The translations under genes and the position numbers were made by a program. The notes below the pieces were generated by a model, which saw only the letters and a program-made list of their open reading frames with translations, was not told the origin of the DNA and did not search any database. 64,000 nucleotides of DNA from Chitinophagaceae bacterium UBA1953 (GTDB lineage: Bacteria > Bacteroidota > Bacteroidia > Chitinophagales > Chitinophagaceae), in the NCBI GenBank assembly GCA_002336115.1, contig DDEN01000056.1, forward strand, positions 177,577 through 241,576, in the 5' to 3' direction. Below, piece after piece: positions 25,843 through 33,993 of this stretch (the first letter of the stretch is position 1; each line of letters opens with the position of its first letter).

Positions 25843-27966
25843 ATGAGTTTACCGAAACGTTATTTAATTACAAGTGCACTTCCTTATGCCAACGGTTTAA
25901 AGCATGTTGGTCATTTGGCGGGTGCGTATATTCCTGCAGATATTTATGTGCGTTACCTGCGTGCGCAAAAGCGTGATGTGGTGTTTGTGTGCGGAAGCGA
26001 TGAACATGGAACGGCCATTCCTATCCAGGCAACTAAAGAAGGAACTACTCCAAGAGCAATTATTGATAAGTATCACGAAGCAATGAAACAGGATTTTGAC
26101 GACCTGAGCATGAGCTTTGATATTTACCACCGTACCAGTGAGCCGATTCATCATGAAACGGCGCAGGAGTTTTTTACATACCTGTACGATCGTGGTGAAC
26201 TGGAAACAAAAGAAACTGAACAGTATTTTGATGAAGAGGCGAAAACGTTTTTAGCTGACCGTTATATCAAAGGTACTTGTCCCAACTGCGGAAGCGACAG
26301 GGCTTTTGGTGACCAGTGTGAAAACTGCGGGCGTACATTAAGTCCGGATGAGCTGATCAATCCCGTTAGTACACTCAGCGGTAAAGCCCCGGTTAAGAAA
26401 AAAACATCGCATTGGTATCTGCCGCTTGGCAAACATGAAGAGTTTTTACGTGAATGGATTTTAAAAGAACATAAAGACGACTGGCGTGCAACAGTTGTTG
26501 GTCAGTGCAAAAGCTGGATTGAAGGTGGTTTGCAATCAAGAGCTGTAACAAGAGATCTTGACTGGGGAATTAAAGTTCCGCTTAAAGATGCTGAAGGAAA
26601 AGTGTTGTACGTATGGTTTGATGCACCCATTGGTTATGTAAGTGCAACCAAGCAGTGGGCAATTGACAATGATAAAGATTGGGAACCTTATTGGTATGAT
26701 AAGGATACAAAGCTGGTTCATTTCATTGGAAAAGATAACATCGTATTCCATTGCATCATTTTCCCGATTATGTTGAAGCTGCATGGAAATATTTTACCAA
26801 CCAATGTTCCGGCTAATGAATTCCTGAACCTGGAAGGCGATAAGATGAGTACCAGCCGTAACTGGAAACTCGACATGCGTGATTATATTAACGATTTTGT
26901 AAAGAAAGAGAACGGTGGAACACAGTGTGTTGATATGCTTCGTTATTACTTAACACAGATTGCTCCTGAAACAAAAGACAGTGAGTTTATGTGGAAAGGA
27001 TTCCAGGATGCAGTGAACAGTGAACTGGTAAGCATATTCGGTAACTTCATCAACCGTACATGGGTGCTGATGCATAAACTCTGCGGCGGTAAAGTTCCAA
27101 AACTGCACGAGGAGTTATTAGACGATGATGATAAGGAAATCATCAACAGCATCAAACAATCGGTAGTAACTGTTGAGCGTTTGCTGGAAGAATATAAATT
27201 CCGTGAAGCCTTATTTGAAGTGATTGATTTAAGCCGGAAGGGTAATCAATACATGCAGAAAAAAGAACCGTGGATTGTTGCAAAGAAACTGGCTGAAAAT
27301 CCTGAAGCACAAAAAAGTATTGATAACACCATGCACTTGTGTTTGCAGTTAAGTGCAAACCTTGCCATACTCATCAATCCTTTCTTACCAAATACAGCGA
27401 GGAAAATGCTGAGTATGATGAAGGTGGTTGAGCGTATGCTTGAATGGGAAAATGCAGGAACACTGAATTTGCTTCGCCCCGGTTATGCAATGCGTGCACC
27501 TGAATTGCTGTTCAGGAAAATTGAAGATGATGAGATTAAGTTTCAAGTTGAGAAATTGAAAAGTGGATTGATAAAGTCAGATGCAGGTTCCCAGTTACCA
27601 GTTACAGGTAACCAGCAACCTGAAACCAGTAACCTGAAACCTGAAATTCAATTCGACGATTTTGCAAAGATTGATCTGAAAGTCGGAACGATTTTAACTG
27701 CAGAGAAAGTAGAAAAAGCTGATAAGCTTCTGAAGCTTTCGATTGATCTTGGATTTGAAACAAGAACAATAGTAAGTGGAATTGCACTTCATTTCAAACC
27801 AGAGGAAATTGTAGGAAAACAGGTAGTGGTGGTTGCCAATCTTGCACCACGTAAAATGCGTGGAATTGAAAGCAATGGAATGATCTTAATGGCTGAAGAT
27901 AAAGAAGGCAAACTGCATTTTGTAAAACCCGAATCGGTGATTAACGCAGGAGCAGGAGTGAGCTAA
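25843..27966 (+). CDS. metG: Methionyl-tRNA synthetase with C-terminal tRNA-binding domain
   Basis: Charges initiator and elongator tRNA-Met. From ATG 25843 the protein has 707 residues. It shows the class I signature HVGHLAGAY (HIGH), a zinc knuckle CPNCGSDRAFGDQCENC in the connective peptide, KMSTS (KMSKS loop) and an alpha-helical anticodon domain. Residues from about 605 are an EMAP/Trbp111-like OB fold (FDDFAKIDLKVGTIL, NLAPRKMRGIESNGM), usual in dimeric MetG. The linker between core and OB fold is encoded by a run of eight imperfect 7-bp repeats, so it is probably a flexible spacer of recent origin. Confidence 0.96.
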   Translation: MSLPKRYLITSALPYANGLKHVGHLAGAYIPADIYVRYLRAQKRDVVFVCGSDEHGTAIPIQATKEGTTPRAIIDKYHEAMKQDFDDLSMSFDIYHRTSEPIHHETAQEFFTYLYDRGELETKETEQYFDEEAKTFLADRYIKGTCPNCGSDRAFGDQCENCGRTLSPDELINPVSTLSGKAPVKKKTSHWYLPLGKHEEFLREWILKEHKDDWRATVVGQCKSWIEGGLQSRAVTRDLDWGIKVPLKDAEGKVLYVWFDAPIGYVSATKQWAIDNDKDWEPYWYDKDTKLVHFIGKDNIVFHCIIFPIMLKLHGNILPTNVPANEFLNLEGDKMSTSRNWKLDMRDYINDFVKKENGGTQCVDMLRYYLTQIAPETKDSEFMWKGFQDAVNSELVSIFGNFINRTWVLMHKLCGGKVPKLHEELLDDDDKEIINSIKQSVVTVERLLEEYKFREALFEVIDLSRKGNQYMQKKEPWIVAKKLAENPEAQKSIDNTMHLCLQLSANLAILINPFLPNTARKMLSMMKVVERMLEWENAGTLNLLRPGYAMRAPELLFRKIEDDEIKFQVEKLKSGLIKSDAGSQLPVTGNQQPETSNLKPEIQFDDFAKIDLKVGTILTAEKVEKADKLLKLSIDLGFETRTIVSGIALHFKPEEIVGKQVVVVANLAPRKMRGIESNGMILMAEDKEGKLHFVKPESVINAGAGVS
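27587..27642 (+). repeat. Eight tandem 7-bp repeats inside metG
   Basis: Consecutive heptamers GTTCCCA, GTTACCA, GTTACAG, GTAACCA, GCAACCT, GAAACCA, GTAACCT, GAAACCT run without a break through the metG linker, then decay. The first half is partly the inverse complement of the second. They encode a Pro/Gln/Thr/Asn-rich linker (GSQLPVTGNQQPETSNLKPE). Because 7 is not a multiple of 3, gain or loss of one unit would shift the frame; three units (21 bp) keep it. Confidence 0.75.
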
Positions 27967-27987
27967 TTAACTTCGTTATATAATTGT

Positions 27988-28017
27988 AAAACCGGCTTTA
28001 AAAGAGCCGGTTTTTTT
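27988..28017 (+). terminator. Intrinsic terminator after metG
   Basis: The arms AAAACCGGCT (27988-27997) and AGCCGGTTTT (28005-28014) with a 7-base loop lead into a T run. Confidence 0.88.
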
Positions 28018-28082
28018 ATTTCGGGAAATGCAAAATACCTATCTTCGATCTAAATAGTTGCATAACTAACCATTTTTGCTGT

Positions 28083-30461
28083 ATGAAAAGAACAATCAAA
28101 AAAGTCGCTGTGCTTGGCAGCGGTGTTATGGGTTCACGCATTGCCTGTCATTTCGCAGGAGCAGGTTTACAAACATTATTACTGGATATGGTGCCGAAAG
28201 GTTTTGAAGAAAGCACCAAACCTGCTGAACGTAACAAACTGGTGAACGATGCTTTGCAGGCTGCAATAAAAAGCAATCCCTCGCCTGTATATACAAAAGA
28301 TGTGGTGAAGAAAATTACTACAGGCAATTTTACCGATAACATGAAAGATATTGCCAGTTGCGACTGGATTATTGAAGTAGTGGTGGAGCGTCTCGATATC
28401 AAACAAAAAATATTTGAGCAGGTTGAGCAATACCGTAAGCCGGGAACACTCATTACATCCAATACATCGGGTATTCCCATCAGCATGATGGCTGAAGGAA
28501 GGAGTGATGATTTCAAAAAGCATTTCTGCGGCACACACTTTTTTAATCCGCCACGTTACCTGCGTTTGCTGGAAATTATTCCAACAAAATATACCGATCC
28601 ATCCGTTGTTGATTTCTTAATCAACTATGGTGATTTATATCTCGGCAAAACAACTGTTTTGTGTAAAGACACGCCTGCGTTTATTGCCAATCGTATTGGT
28701 GTTTTTGGCATGATGGCCATTATGAACCTGATGGATAAAATGCAACTGAGTGTTGATGAAATTGATGCATTAACAGGTCCCATCATCGGCCGGCCAAAAT
28801 CAGCAACATTCAGAACCGGTGATGTAGTGGGGCTTGATACATTGGTGAAAGTAGCAAAAGGTGTTGCTGAAAATTGTCCAACTGATGAAGCAAAAGAAAT
28901 TTTTGCTATCCCTGACTGGCTTAATAAAATGATTGAGAATAACTGGCTGGGTGATAAAACAGGACAAGGTTTCTTTAAGAAAACAAAAGGAGCTGGTGGT
29001 GAGAAAGAAATTCTCACACTCAATCTCAAAACGATGGAATATGCTCCGAGGGTGAAACCAAAGTTTGGAAGTCTGGATGCTGCTAAACCAGTTGATGATC
29101 TCAAAACAAGACTAAAAATGTTGTGCAGCGGCAGCGACAAGGCCGGAGAGTTTTACAAGCAATTTCATTATGGTTTGTTTTCTTATATCTCACATCGTAT
29201 TCCTGAAATCAGTGACGAACTGTACAGGGTTGATGATGCAATGATGGCTGGCTTTGGCTGGGAAATTGGTGCATTTGAAAGCTGGGATGTTTTGGGTGTT
29301 GCCAAAACTGTTACTGCCATGAAGGCAGCAGGATATAATGTTGCTGCATGGGTTGATGAAATGATTGCAGCAGGCGCAACAAGTTTTTACAAAGTTGAAA
29401 ACAACAAACGGGTTTGTTACGATCCTGCAAGTAAAACATACAAAACAATTCCTGGTGGCGATGCATTTATTGTGATGAAGAATTTCGAAAACCAGACTGT
29501 TTGGAAAAATGCAAGCTGTAGAACGTATCATTTAGGCGATGATGTGCTGGGTCTTGAATGGAATACAAAAATGGGCAGCATTGGAGGTGAAGTGCTGGAA
29601 GGAATTCAGAAATCAATTGCTTTGGCTGAAGATAAATACAAAGGCCTGGTGATTGCAAACGATGCATCACTGTTCAGCGCAGGTGCAAATGTGGGAATGA
29701 TTTTTATGCTGGCAATTGAACAGGAATATGATGAACTTGACATGGCAATCCGTATGTTCCAGAACACTATGATGCGTGCAAGATATTCTTCCGTGCCAGT
29801 TGTTGTTGCACCGCATGGATTAGCATTAGGTGGTGCATGTGAACTGAGTCTGCACAGCGATAAAGTTTGTGCAGCTGCTGAAACATACATTGGTCTGGTT
29901 GAATTAGGAGTAGGATTAATTCCCGGTGGTGGTGGTACAAAAGAATTTGTTCTTCGGGCTGCTGATGAAATGCATGAAGATGAACCGGAAACAATCACTT
30001 TGAAAAACCGTTTCTTAACCATTGCTACTGCTAAGGTTGCCACATCAGCAAAAGAAGCGTATGAGCTGGGTATTTTAAGAAAAGGACTGGATGAAGTGGT
30101 GATGAACCAGGGACGGAGAATTGCGGAAGCAAAGAAAGCTGTGATTGAATTGTACGATGAAGGCTATGTAACACCTGTTCAGCGTAAAGACGTAAAAGTG
30201 CTTGGCCGTTCTGCATTAGGAGCATTACTTGCAGGGATCAACGGAATGAAAACAGCAGGCTACGCAACAGAACACGATGCCGTGGTTGCAAAAAAACTTG
30301 CTTATGTAATGTGTGGCGGCGATTTAAGTGAACCCACATTTGTGTCTGAACAATATTTACTCGACCTGGAACGTGAAGCATTCTTATCACTTTCTGCCGA
30401 ACGTAAAACACTTGAACGCATACAAAGTGTGTTGAAGGGAGGAAAGCCGGTGAGGAATTAA
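28083..30461 (+). CDS. fadN: Bifunctional 3-hydroxyacyl-CoA dehydrogenase/enoyl-CoA hydratase (FadN type)
   Basis: Performs the hydration and NAD-dependent oxidation steps of fatty-acid beta-oxidation. The 792-residue protein starts with the dehydrogenase Rossmann motif KVAVLGSGVMGSRIACHFAGAG, followed by THFFNPPRYLRLLEIIP and the C-terminal dehydrogenase domain; the crotonase (hydratase) half comes last, with GLALGGACELSLHSD and GLVELGVGLIPGGGG. This order, dehydrogenase first, is that of Bacillus FadN and the reverse of FadB. The thiolase expected to act next is encoded separately at 62475. A terminator hairpin and a REP-like palindrome follow directly. Confidence 0.92.
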   Translation: MKRTIKKVAVLGSGVMGSRIACHFAGAGLQTLLLDMVPKGFEESTKPAERNKLVNDALQAAIKSNPSPVYTKDVVKKITTGNFTDNMKDIASCDWIIEVVVERLDIKQKIFEQVEQYRKPGTLITSNTSGIPISMMAEGRSDDFKKHFCGTHFFNPPRYLRLLEIIPTKYTDPSVVDFLINYGDLYLGKTTVLCKDTPAFIANRIGVFGMMAIMNLMDKMQLSVDEIDALTGPIIGRPKSATFRTGDVVGLDTLVKVAKGVAENCPTDEAKEIFAIPDWLNKMIENNWLGDKTGQGFFKKTKGAGGEKEILTLNLKTMEYAPRVKPKFGSLDAAKPVDDLKTRLKMLCSGSDKAGEFYKQFHYGLFSYISHRIPEISDELYRVDDAMMAGFGWEIGAFESWDVLGVAKTVTAMKAAGYNVAAWVDEMIAAGATSFYKVENNKRVCYDPASKTYKTIPGGDAFIVMKNFENQTVWKNASCRTYHLGDDVLGLEWNTKMGSIGGEVLEGIQKSIALAEDKYKGLVIANDASLFSAGANVGMIFMLAIEQEYDELDMAIRMFQNTMMRARYSSVPVVVAPHGLALGGACELSLHSDKVCAAAETYIGLVELGVGLIPGGGGTKEFVLRAADEMHEDEPETITLKNRFLTIATAKVATSAKEAYELGILRKGLDEVVMNQGRRIAEAKKAVIELYDEGYVTPVQRKDVKVLGRSALGALLAGINGMKTAGYATEHDAVVAKKLAYVMCGGDLSEPTFVSEQYLLDLEREAFLSLSAERKTLERIQSVLKGGKPVRN

Positions 30462-30464
30462 ATG

Positions 30465-30493
30465 TTACGTCAGACGTCCTCGTCGGACGGGAA
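30465..30493. repeat. REP-like palindrome, copy 1 (inverted relative to copies 2 and 3)
   Basis: Starts TTACGTCAGACG and ends CGTCGGACGGGAA around a TCCT loop, so it can fold into a stem (GTCAGACG against CGTCGGAC, one mismatch). Its reverse complement matches copy 2 at 31173 over 29 positions with three differences. It begins 3 bases after the fadN stop codon. Confidence 0.85.
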
Positions 30494-30536
30494 TTTGAGT
30501 GTTGTTTACTATTAATTCGTTCTATCAATACTGTAT

Positions 30537-30563
30537 AAAATCGGACACTTGTCCGATTTTTTT
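30537..30563 (+). terminator. Intrinsic terminator upstream of the transposase gene
   Basis: The arms AAAATCGGACA (30537-30547) and TGTCCGATTTT (30550-30560) are perfectly complementary and lead into further T. It would end the fadN transcript and shield the transposase gene from read-through. Confidence 0.85.
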
Positions 30564-30576
30564 ATATTTTACTGAA

Positions 30577-31170
30577 ATGAAATTCTCACCTGGCAATGTA
30601 TATCATGTTTACAACCAAGGCAATAATCAGCAACAACTGTTTTATTCAGATGAAGATTATAAGAAATTCCTGGAATTGTTTAGTTCTTATGTTTTGCCTT
30701 ATACAGATGTACTTGCATGGTGTTTGATCCCCAATCATTATCATTTCATGTTATCAGTTAAAGAAAACTGTGTTGCTGTTAAACAAGGAAATATATTGCT
30801 TGATTCAGTGTCAAATGGATTCAGGAATTTGTCGGGTGCATATGCGCATGAATTTAATAAGATCCATCAAAAAACTGGGTCCGTGTTCCGACCAAAAACA
30901 AAATCAAAGAATTTGACTGATGACAGAAGTGCCATGAGTTATATTAATTGTTTTTATTACATCCAGCAAAATGCATGGAGGCATGGAATTGTAAATCTTG
31001 TTGCATTGTGGAAATATTCTTCTTATCATTTTTATGCAGGAACAAGAAAGCAAAGTATTTGCAACATGGAACTTGCCCGGCAATTGTGTGAATATGATTT
31101 TTCTGCTTTCATAAAACTTGTAGAAGAAAGGGTGCCAGATGAACTTATCAATTCTTTGTTTGAAGGATAG
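30577..31170 (+). CDS. REP-associated tyrosine transposase (IS200-like Y1 family)
   Basis: A 197-residue Y1 HUH-type nuclease. The metal-binding HUH motif is NHYHF (His54 and His56), and the catalytic Tyr is expected in INCFYYIQQNAWRHGIV near residue 130. The N-terminal FSPGNVYHVYNQGNNQQ is typical of RAYT and TnpA relatives in Bacteroidota. I start at ATG 30577, just after the terminator hairpin; an upstream ATG at 30499 would read through that hairpin. The gene is framed by two inverted REP-like palindromes (30465-30493 and 31173-31201), the usual arrangement for a RAYT acting on REP elements. It appears complete. Confidence 0.9.
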   Translation: MKFSPGNVYHVYNQGNNQQQLFYSDEDYKKFLELFSSYVLPYTDVLAWCLIPNHYHFMLSVKENCVAVKQGNILLDSVSNGFRNLSGAYAHEFNKIHQKTGSVFRPKTKSKNLTDDRSAMSYINCFYYIQQNAWRHGIVNLVALWKYSSYHFYAGTRKQSICNMELARQLCEYDFSAFIKLVEERVPDELINSLFEG

Positions 31171-31172
31171 GT

Positions 31173-31201
31173 TTCCCGTCCGACGAGGGCGTCTGACGTG
31201 G
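31173..31201. repeat. REP-like palindrome, copy 2
   Basis: Starts TTCCCGTCCGACGAGG, then CGTCTGACGTGG. It begins 2 bases after the transposase stop codon. It is inverted relative to copy 1 and in direct orientation to copy 3; with copy 3 it shares 34 bases (31179-31212) with two differences. Confidence 0.88.
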
Positions 31202-31258
31202 CGTGCTTCTTTTGGTAAATGTTTTTTTATTTTCATTTAATACAAAAACAAAAAGAAT

Positions 31259-31957
31259 ATGGGGTATCGTGATGATTTAAAGAGTGATAATTGGGCGATG
31301 AAGCGTTTGGAGATTATGGAACGAGATGGTTCAAAGTGTAAAAAATGTGATTTGGAACGACCAGTTTTGAGAGGGTTAGTAAAATCGTTTGGTATTTTGA
31401 CATATTTGGAGTTTATAGCTAAAGGATCAGACTTCAATTTTGGAAAGCAACCGGAAAATTATGATAGTTTGAAGTTTATTAACGATAATTACTTAAATGA
31501 AATCAAATATATTGGAGACCGCAACAGAACGTTTGAACTAAATGAGCTGAGGTTTTCTAAAGTGTTTCATGATGTTAAGTTTTTTGGGGTCATAAAAAAA
31601 GCGCCTATGTTTATTTGTTTTTATCTGGATACTTTGGGAATTGAAAATGTTGTAGATCTTAATGTACACCATAAGTATTACATAAAGGATAGGAAACCTT
31701 GGGAATATGATAACGATGCCTTGATTACTTTATGTGTAAAATGCCATCAAAAAGAGCATGAATCCTCTGATATTATTGTGTATAGCGAAGAAGGTGGGGA
31801 GTTGTATAAAACAGTAGTTTGCGATAAGTGTGGGGGATCGGGGTATTTGCATGAGTATGATTATTATCACAATGGGATTTGTTTTGAATGTGGGGGAGAA
31901 GGGAGTCTTCTTGTTGACGAGAATATACAATCTGATGAAAATGAATTACCCTTTTAA
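31259..31957 (+). CDS. HNH-type protein with C-terminal DnaJ-like zinc finger
   Basis: A 232-residue protein whose exact family I do not recognise. Residues about 20-160 look like a split HNH nuclease: a first pair in DGSKCKKCDLERP, then LNVHHKYYIKDRKPWEY and LITLCVKCHQKEH, i.e. CxxC, HH and CxxCH as in the metal-binding HNH fold. Residues about 180-215 add CDKCGGSGYLHEYDYYHNG followed by CFECGGEGS, two CxxCxGxG motifs like the DnaJ cysteine-rich domain. A nicking or structure-specific nuclease role is inference. The DNA is AT-rich and lies between two directly repeated REP copies, so it is a likely passenger of that system. Confidence 0.65.
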   Translation: MGYRDDLKSDNWAMKRLEIMERDGSKCKKCDLERPVLRGLVKSFGILTYLEFIAKGSDFNFGKQPENYDSLKFINDNYLNEIKYIGDRNRTFELNELRFSKVFHDVKFFGVIKKAPMFICFYLDTLGIENVVDLNVHHKYYIKDRKPWEYDNDALITLCVKCHQKEHESSDIIVYSEEGGELYKTVVCDKCGGSGYLHEYDYYHNGICFECGGEGSLLVDENIQSDENELPF

Positions 31958-31971
31958 TTTCAAAAAAGCAT

Positions 31972-32256
31972 ATGACCACAAATATTTGCAATATTGATTC
32001 TGTTATTTTTTGGTATTCTTTTTTTAGAGATTTAACCACATTTATTAATGAGCATATTGATGAATTAGATGAAATCAATCCTTCTTTTAAATTGACTAAT
32101 AGATTTGTTTCGCAAATTGGAATTGAAAAAGAAAAAGTGATGGAAGAGTTTTGTAAAATTGGATGCTTTTCTGATTACGAGATTTTATATATACTACCAC
32201 TTAGACTAAATAATACCGAAGCCAGAGGTGCTGATTCTATCGAATCTCCATTTTGA
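31972..32256 (+). CDS. Small orphan protein next to the HNH gene
   Basis: A 94-residue protein beginning MTTNICNIDSVIFWYSFFRD, 14 bases downstream of the HNH gene on the same strand and probably cotranscribed. It is acidic, with no signal or membrane segment; residues 25-65 look helical. No family is recognised. It ends 12 bases before REP copy 3. Together with the HNH gene it fills the interval between REP copies 2 and 3. It could be an immunity or accessory factor for the nuclease-like partner, but nothing in the sequence shows this. Confidence 0.5.
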   Translation: MTTNICNIDSVIFWYSFFRDLTTFINEHIDELDEINPSFKLTNRFVSQIGIEKEKVMEEFCKIGCFSDYEILYILPLRLNNTEARGADSIESPF

Positions 32257-32268
32257 AAAAAGAAACAA

Positions 32269-32295
32269 TCCGACGAGGGCGTCTGACGGGGCGTG
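32269..32295. repeat. REP-like palindrome, copy 3
   Basis: TCCGACGAGGGCGTCTGACG followed by GGGCGTG; it repeats copy 2 in the same orientation with two differences, including the flanking TTTCTTT tail. The TTCCCG edge of copy 2 is missing here. Confidence 0.85.
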
Positions 32296-32336
32296 TTTCT
32301 TTCTTAATTTTTCTTAGTTTCAATGTTTCATAAACT

Positions 32337-32993
32337 ATGGCACTCGTTAAATTCATTCCATCTTCCAATCAACTTATCATTCATTCGCATTTCTATATTT
32401 ATGGCGATGCTGCAACTGAACTGTTGGCAAATCAGATAGCTCATGATATTCAGCAACACTGGAACGAACCTGAAGCACTCATCCGTTACAAACATGAGTG
32501 GGTTGATGTTCGGTTTGAGATCATAGGTTTTTATGAGCCCAATCTTCAACCTGAAACTGTGTGGTACAATACTGATCCCAAAAATTTTTATTTCCGTATT
32601 GAAGAATATTCACCACAGGATGTCTCGTTCGTTGATGGAATAGGATCAAACACAGGACTGTTTAAGTTGAGCAATATATTGCAAACATCAACTACTGCTG
32701 CTCATGAATACGGGCACATGCTGGGACTAATGCATCCGCTTGATCTTGATATAAGGGGTGAGGGGGTGCCGGGCATAATGTATCCAAGAGGAACAATTGT
32801 TGATCCGCAATATCAATACAACCCCGTTGCCGTTCCCGGTACAAACGGAGGAACGCTCGATCCGAAATACAGAAAAGTTCTGCTAAAGGATATTGAACAT
32901 CTTAAACTTCATAAACTTGATTTTACAGATGACTTTGCCGTTCTTGGAGATTTTACCAGTCTTTATCATTCCCGGTATCAACCAGAGAATTAA
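32337..32993 (+). CDS. Cytosolic metzincin-type zinc metalloprotease
   Basis: A 218-residue protein with a textbook metzincin site: HEYGHMLGLMH (HExxHxxGxxH, near residue 123) with a following GIMYPRG Met-turn. The N-terminal half predicts the mixed alpha/beta sheet of matrixin-like proteases. Unlike most matrixins it shows no signal peptide or propeptide, so it is either cytosolic or exported by an unusual route. Neighbours are REP copy 3 upstream and an ABC exporter operon 88 bases downstream with its own promoter. Substrate unknown; similar unannotated zincins occur in Bacteroidota. Confidence 0.75.
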   Translation: MALVKFIPSSNQLIIHSHFYIYGDAATELLANQIAHDIQQHWNEPEALIRYKHEWVDVRFEIIGFYEPNLQPETVWYNTDPKNFYFRIEEYSPQDVSFVDGIGSNTGLFKLSNILQTSTTAAHEYGHMLGLMHPLDLDIRGEGVPGIMYPRGTIVDPQYQYNPVAVPGTNGGTLDPKYRKVLLKDIEHLKLHKLDFTDDFAVLGDFTSLYHSRYQPEN

Positions 32994-33033
32994 AAAGCTA
33001 TTTTTAAATTGTATTTAATAAGCAGGCAGCGAC

Positions 33034-33062
33034 TTGCGCTGGTAAAGCTGCTTTTACTTTTG
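33034..33062 (+). promoter_or_regulatory. Promoter of the ABC exporter operon
   Basis: TTG at 33034-33036 and TACTTTTG (exact TAnnTTTG) at 33055-33062 with 18 bases between. It predicts a leader of about 15 bases before the ATG at 33082. Confidence 0.6.
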
Positions 33063-33081
33063 ATTTTTGACTTTTTTATTT

Positions 33082-33975
33082 ATGAGTGTATTACAGGTTC
33101 AGGATTTAAAAAAATCTTACGGAAAAATTCAGGCGCTGAAAGGCATTTCGTTTGAGGTGCCCGAAGGCTCTGTATTTGGTGTGCTAGGCCCAAACGGCAG
33201 TGGTAAAACAACCATGCTTAGTATTATTCTTGATGTGCTTAATGCCGATAATGGTAACTATTCATGGTTTGGTAAACCGGCATCGCCTGATTTGCGTAAA
33301 CATATCGGTTCATTATTAGAAACGCCGAATTTTTATCATTACCTGTCGGCAGTTAATAATTTAAAAGTAACCAGCAGTATAAGCGGACGTGGAGATGAAG
33401 CTGCAATTGATTCCGTATTACAGAAAGTAAAGTTGTATGAACGCCGTAACAGCCGCTTCAGTACATACAGTCTTGGTATGAAGCAACGCCTTGCTATTGC
33501 TTCAGCATTGTTAGGTGAACCCAAAATATTAGTGTTGGATGAGCCAACCAACGGACTTGATCCTGTTGGTATCATGGAAATCCGGGAACTGATTATTGAA
33601 CTGCGAAAAAAAGGTCATACAATAATTATGGCAAGTCACCTGTTGGATGAAGTTGAAAAAGTTTGTACACATGTGGCTATTCTTAAAACAGGTACACTTA
33701 TAACAACCGGCTCGGTTGATGATGTACTTGTGGATGAGGATGTGATTGAAATTGCATCAGCCGATCTTATACAATTGAAAAATATAATTACAAATTTTCC
33801 AGGTAATACAGGTGTTATTGTGCATGAACATAGCATACAGATTCATTTCCCAAAGGGAACCGCAAAGCCTGAAGAAGTAAATCAATTCTGTTTCGGCAAT
33901 GGTGTTATCCTTCAGCAATTAGCTGTAAAGAAAAAACGACTGGAAGAAAAATTCTTTGAATTAACCAATAACTAA
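33082..33975 (+). CDS. ABC transporter ATP-binding protein
   Basis: The 297-residue ATPase of an ABC-2 exporter. Walker A is GPNGSGKTT, the signature is YSLGMKQR, Walker B ILVLDEP, followed by the D-loop NGLDP and the switch His in ASHLL. The C-terminal 80 residues are the regulatory tail usual in CcmA-like subunits. I start at ATG 33082 (MSVLQVQDLKKSYG); the TTG at 33067 is within the leader. The permease gene follows after 18 bases and a secreted-protein gene after that, forming a three-gene unit. Relatives include bacitracin- and drug-export ATPases; substrate unknown. Confidence 0.93.
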   Translation: MSVLQVQDLKKSYGKIQALKGISFEVPEGSVFGVLGPNGSGKTTMLSIILDVLNADNGNYSWFGKPASPDLRKHIGSLLETPNFYHYLSAVNNLKVTSSISGRGDEAAIDSVLQKVKLYERRNSRFSTYSLGMKQRLAIASALLGEPKILVLDEPTNGLDPVGIMEIRELIIELRKKGHTIIMASHLLDEVEKVCTHVAILKTGTLITTGSVDDVLVDEDVIEIASADLIQLKNIITNFPGNTGVIVHEHSIQIHFPKGTAKPEEVNQFCFGNGVILQQLAVKKKRLEEKFFELTNN

Positions 33976-33993
33976 CCTGTCAAAAAAAGAGAT

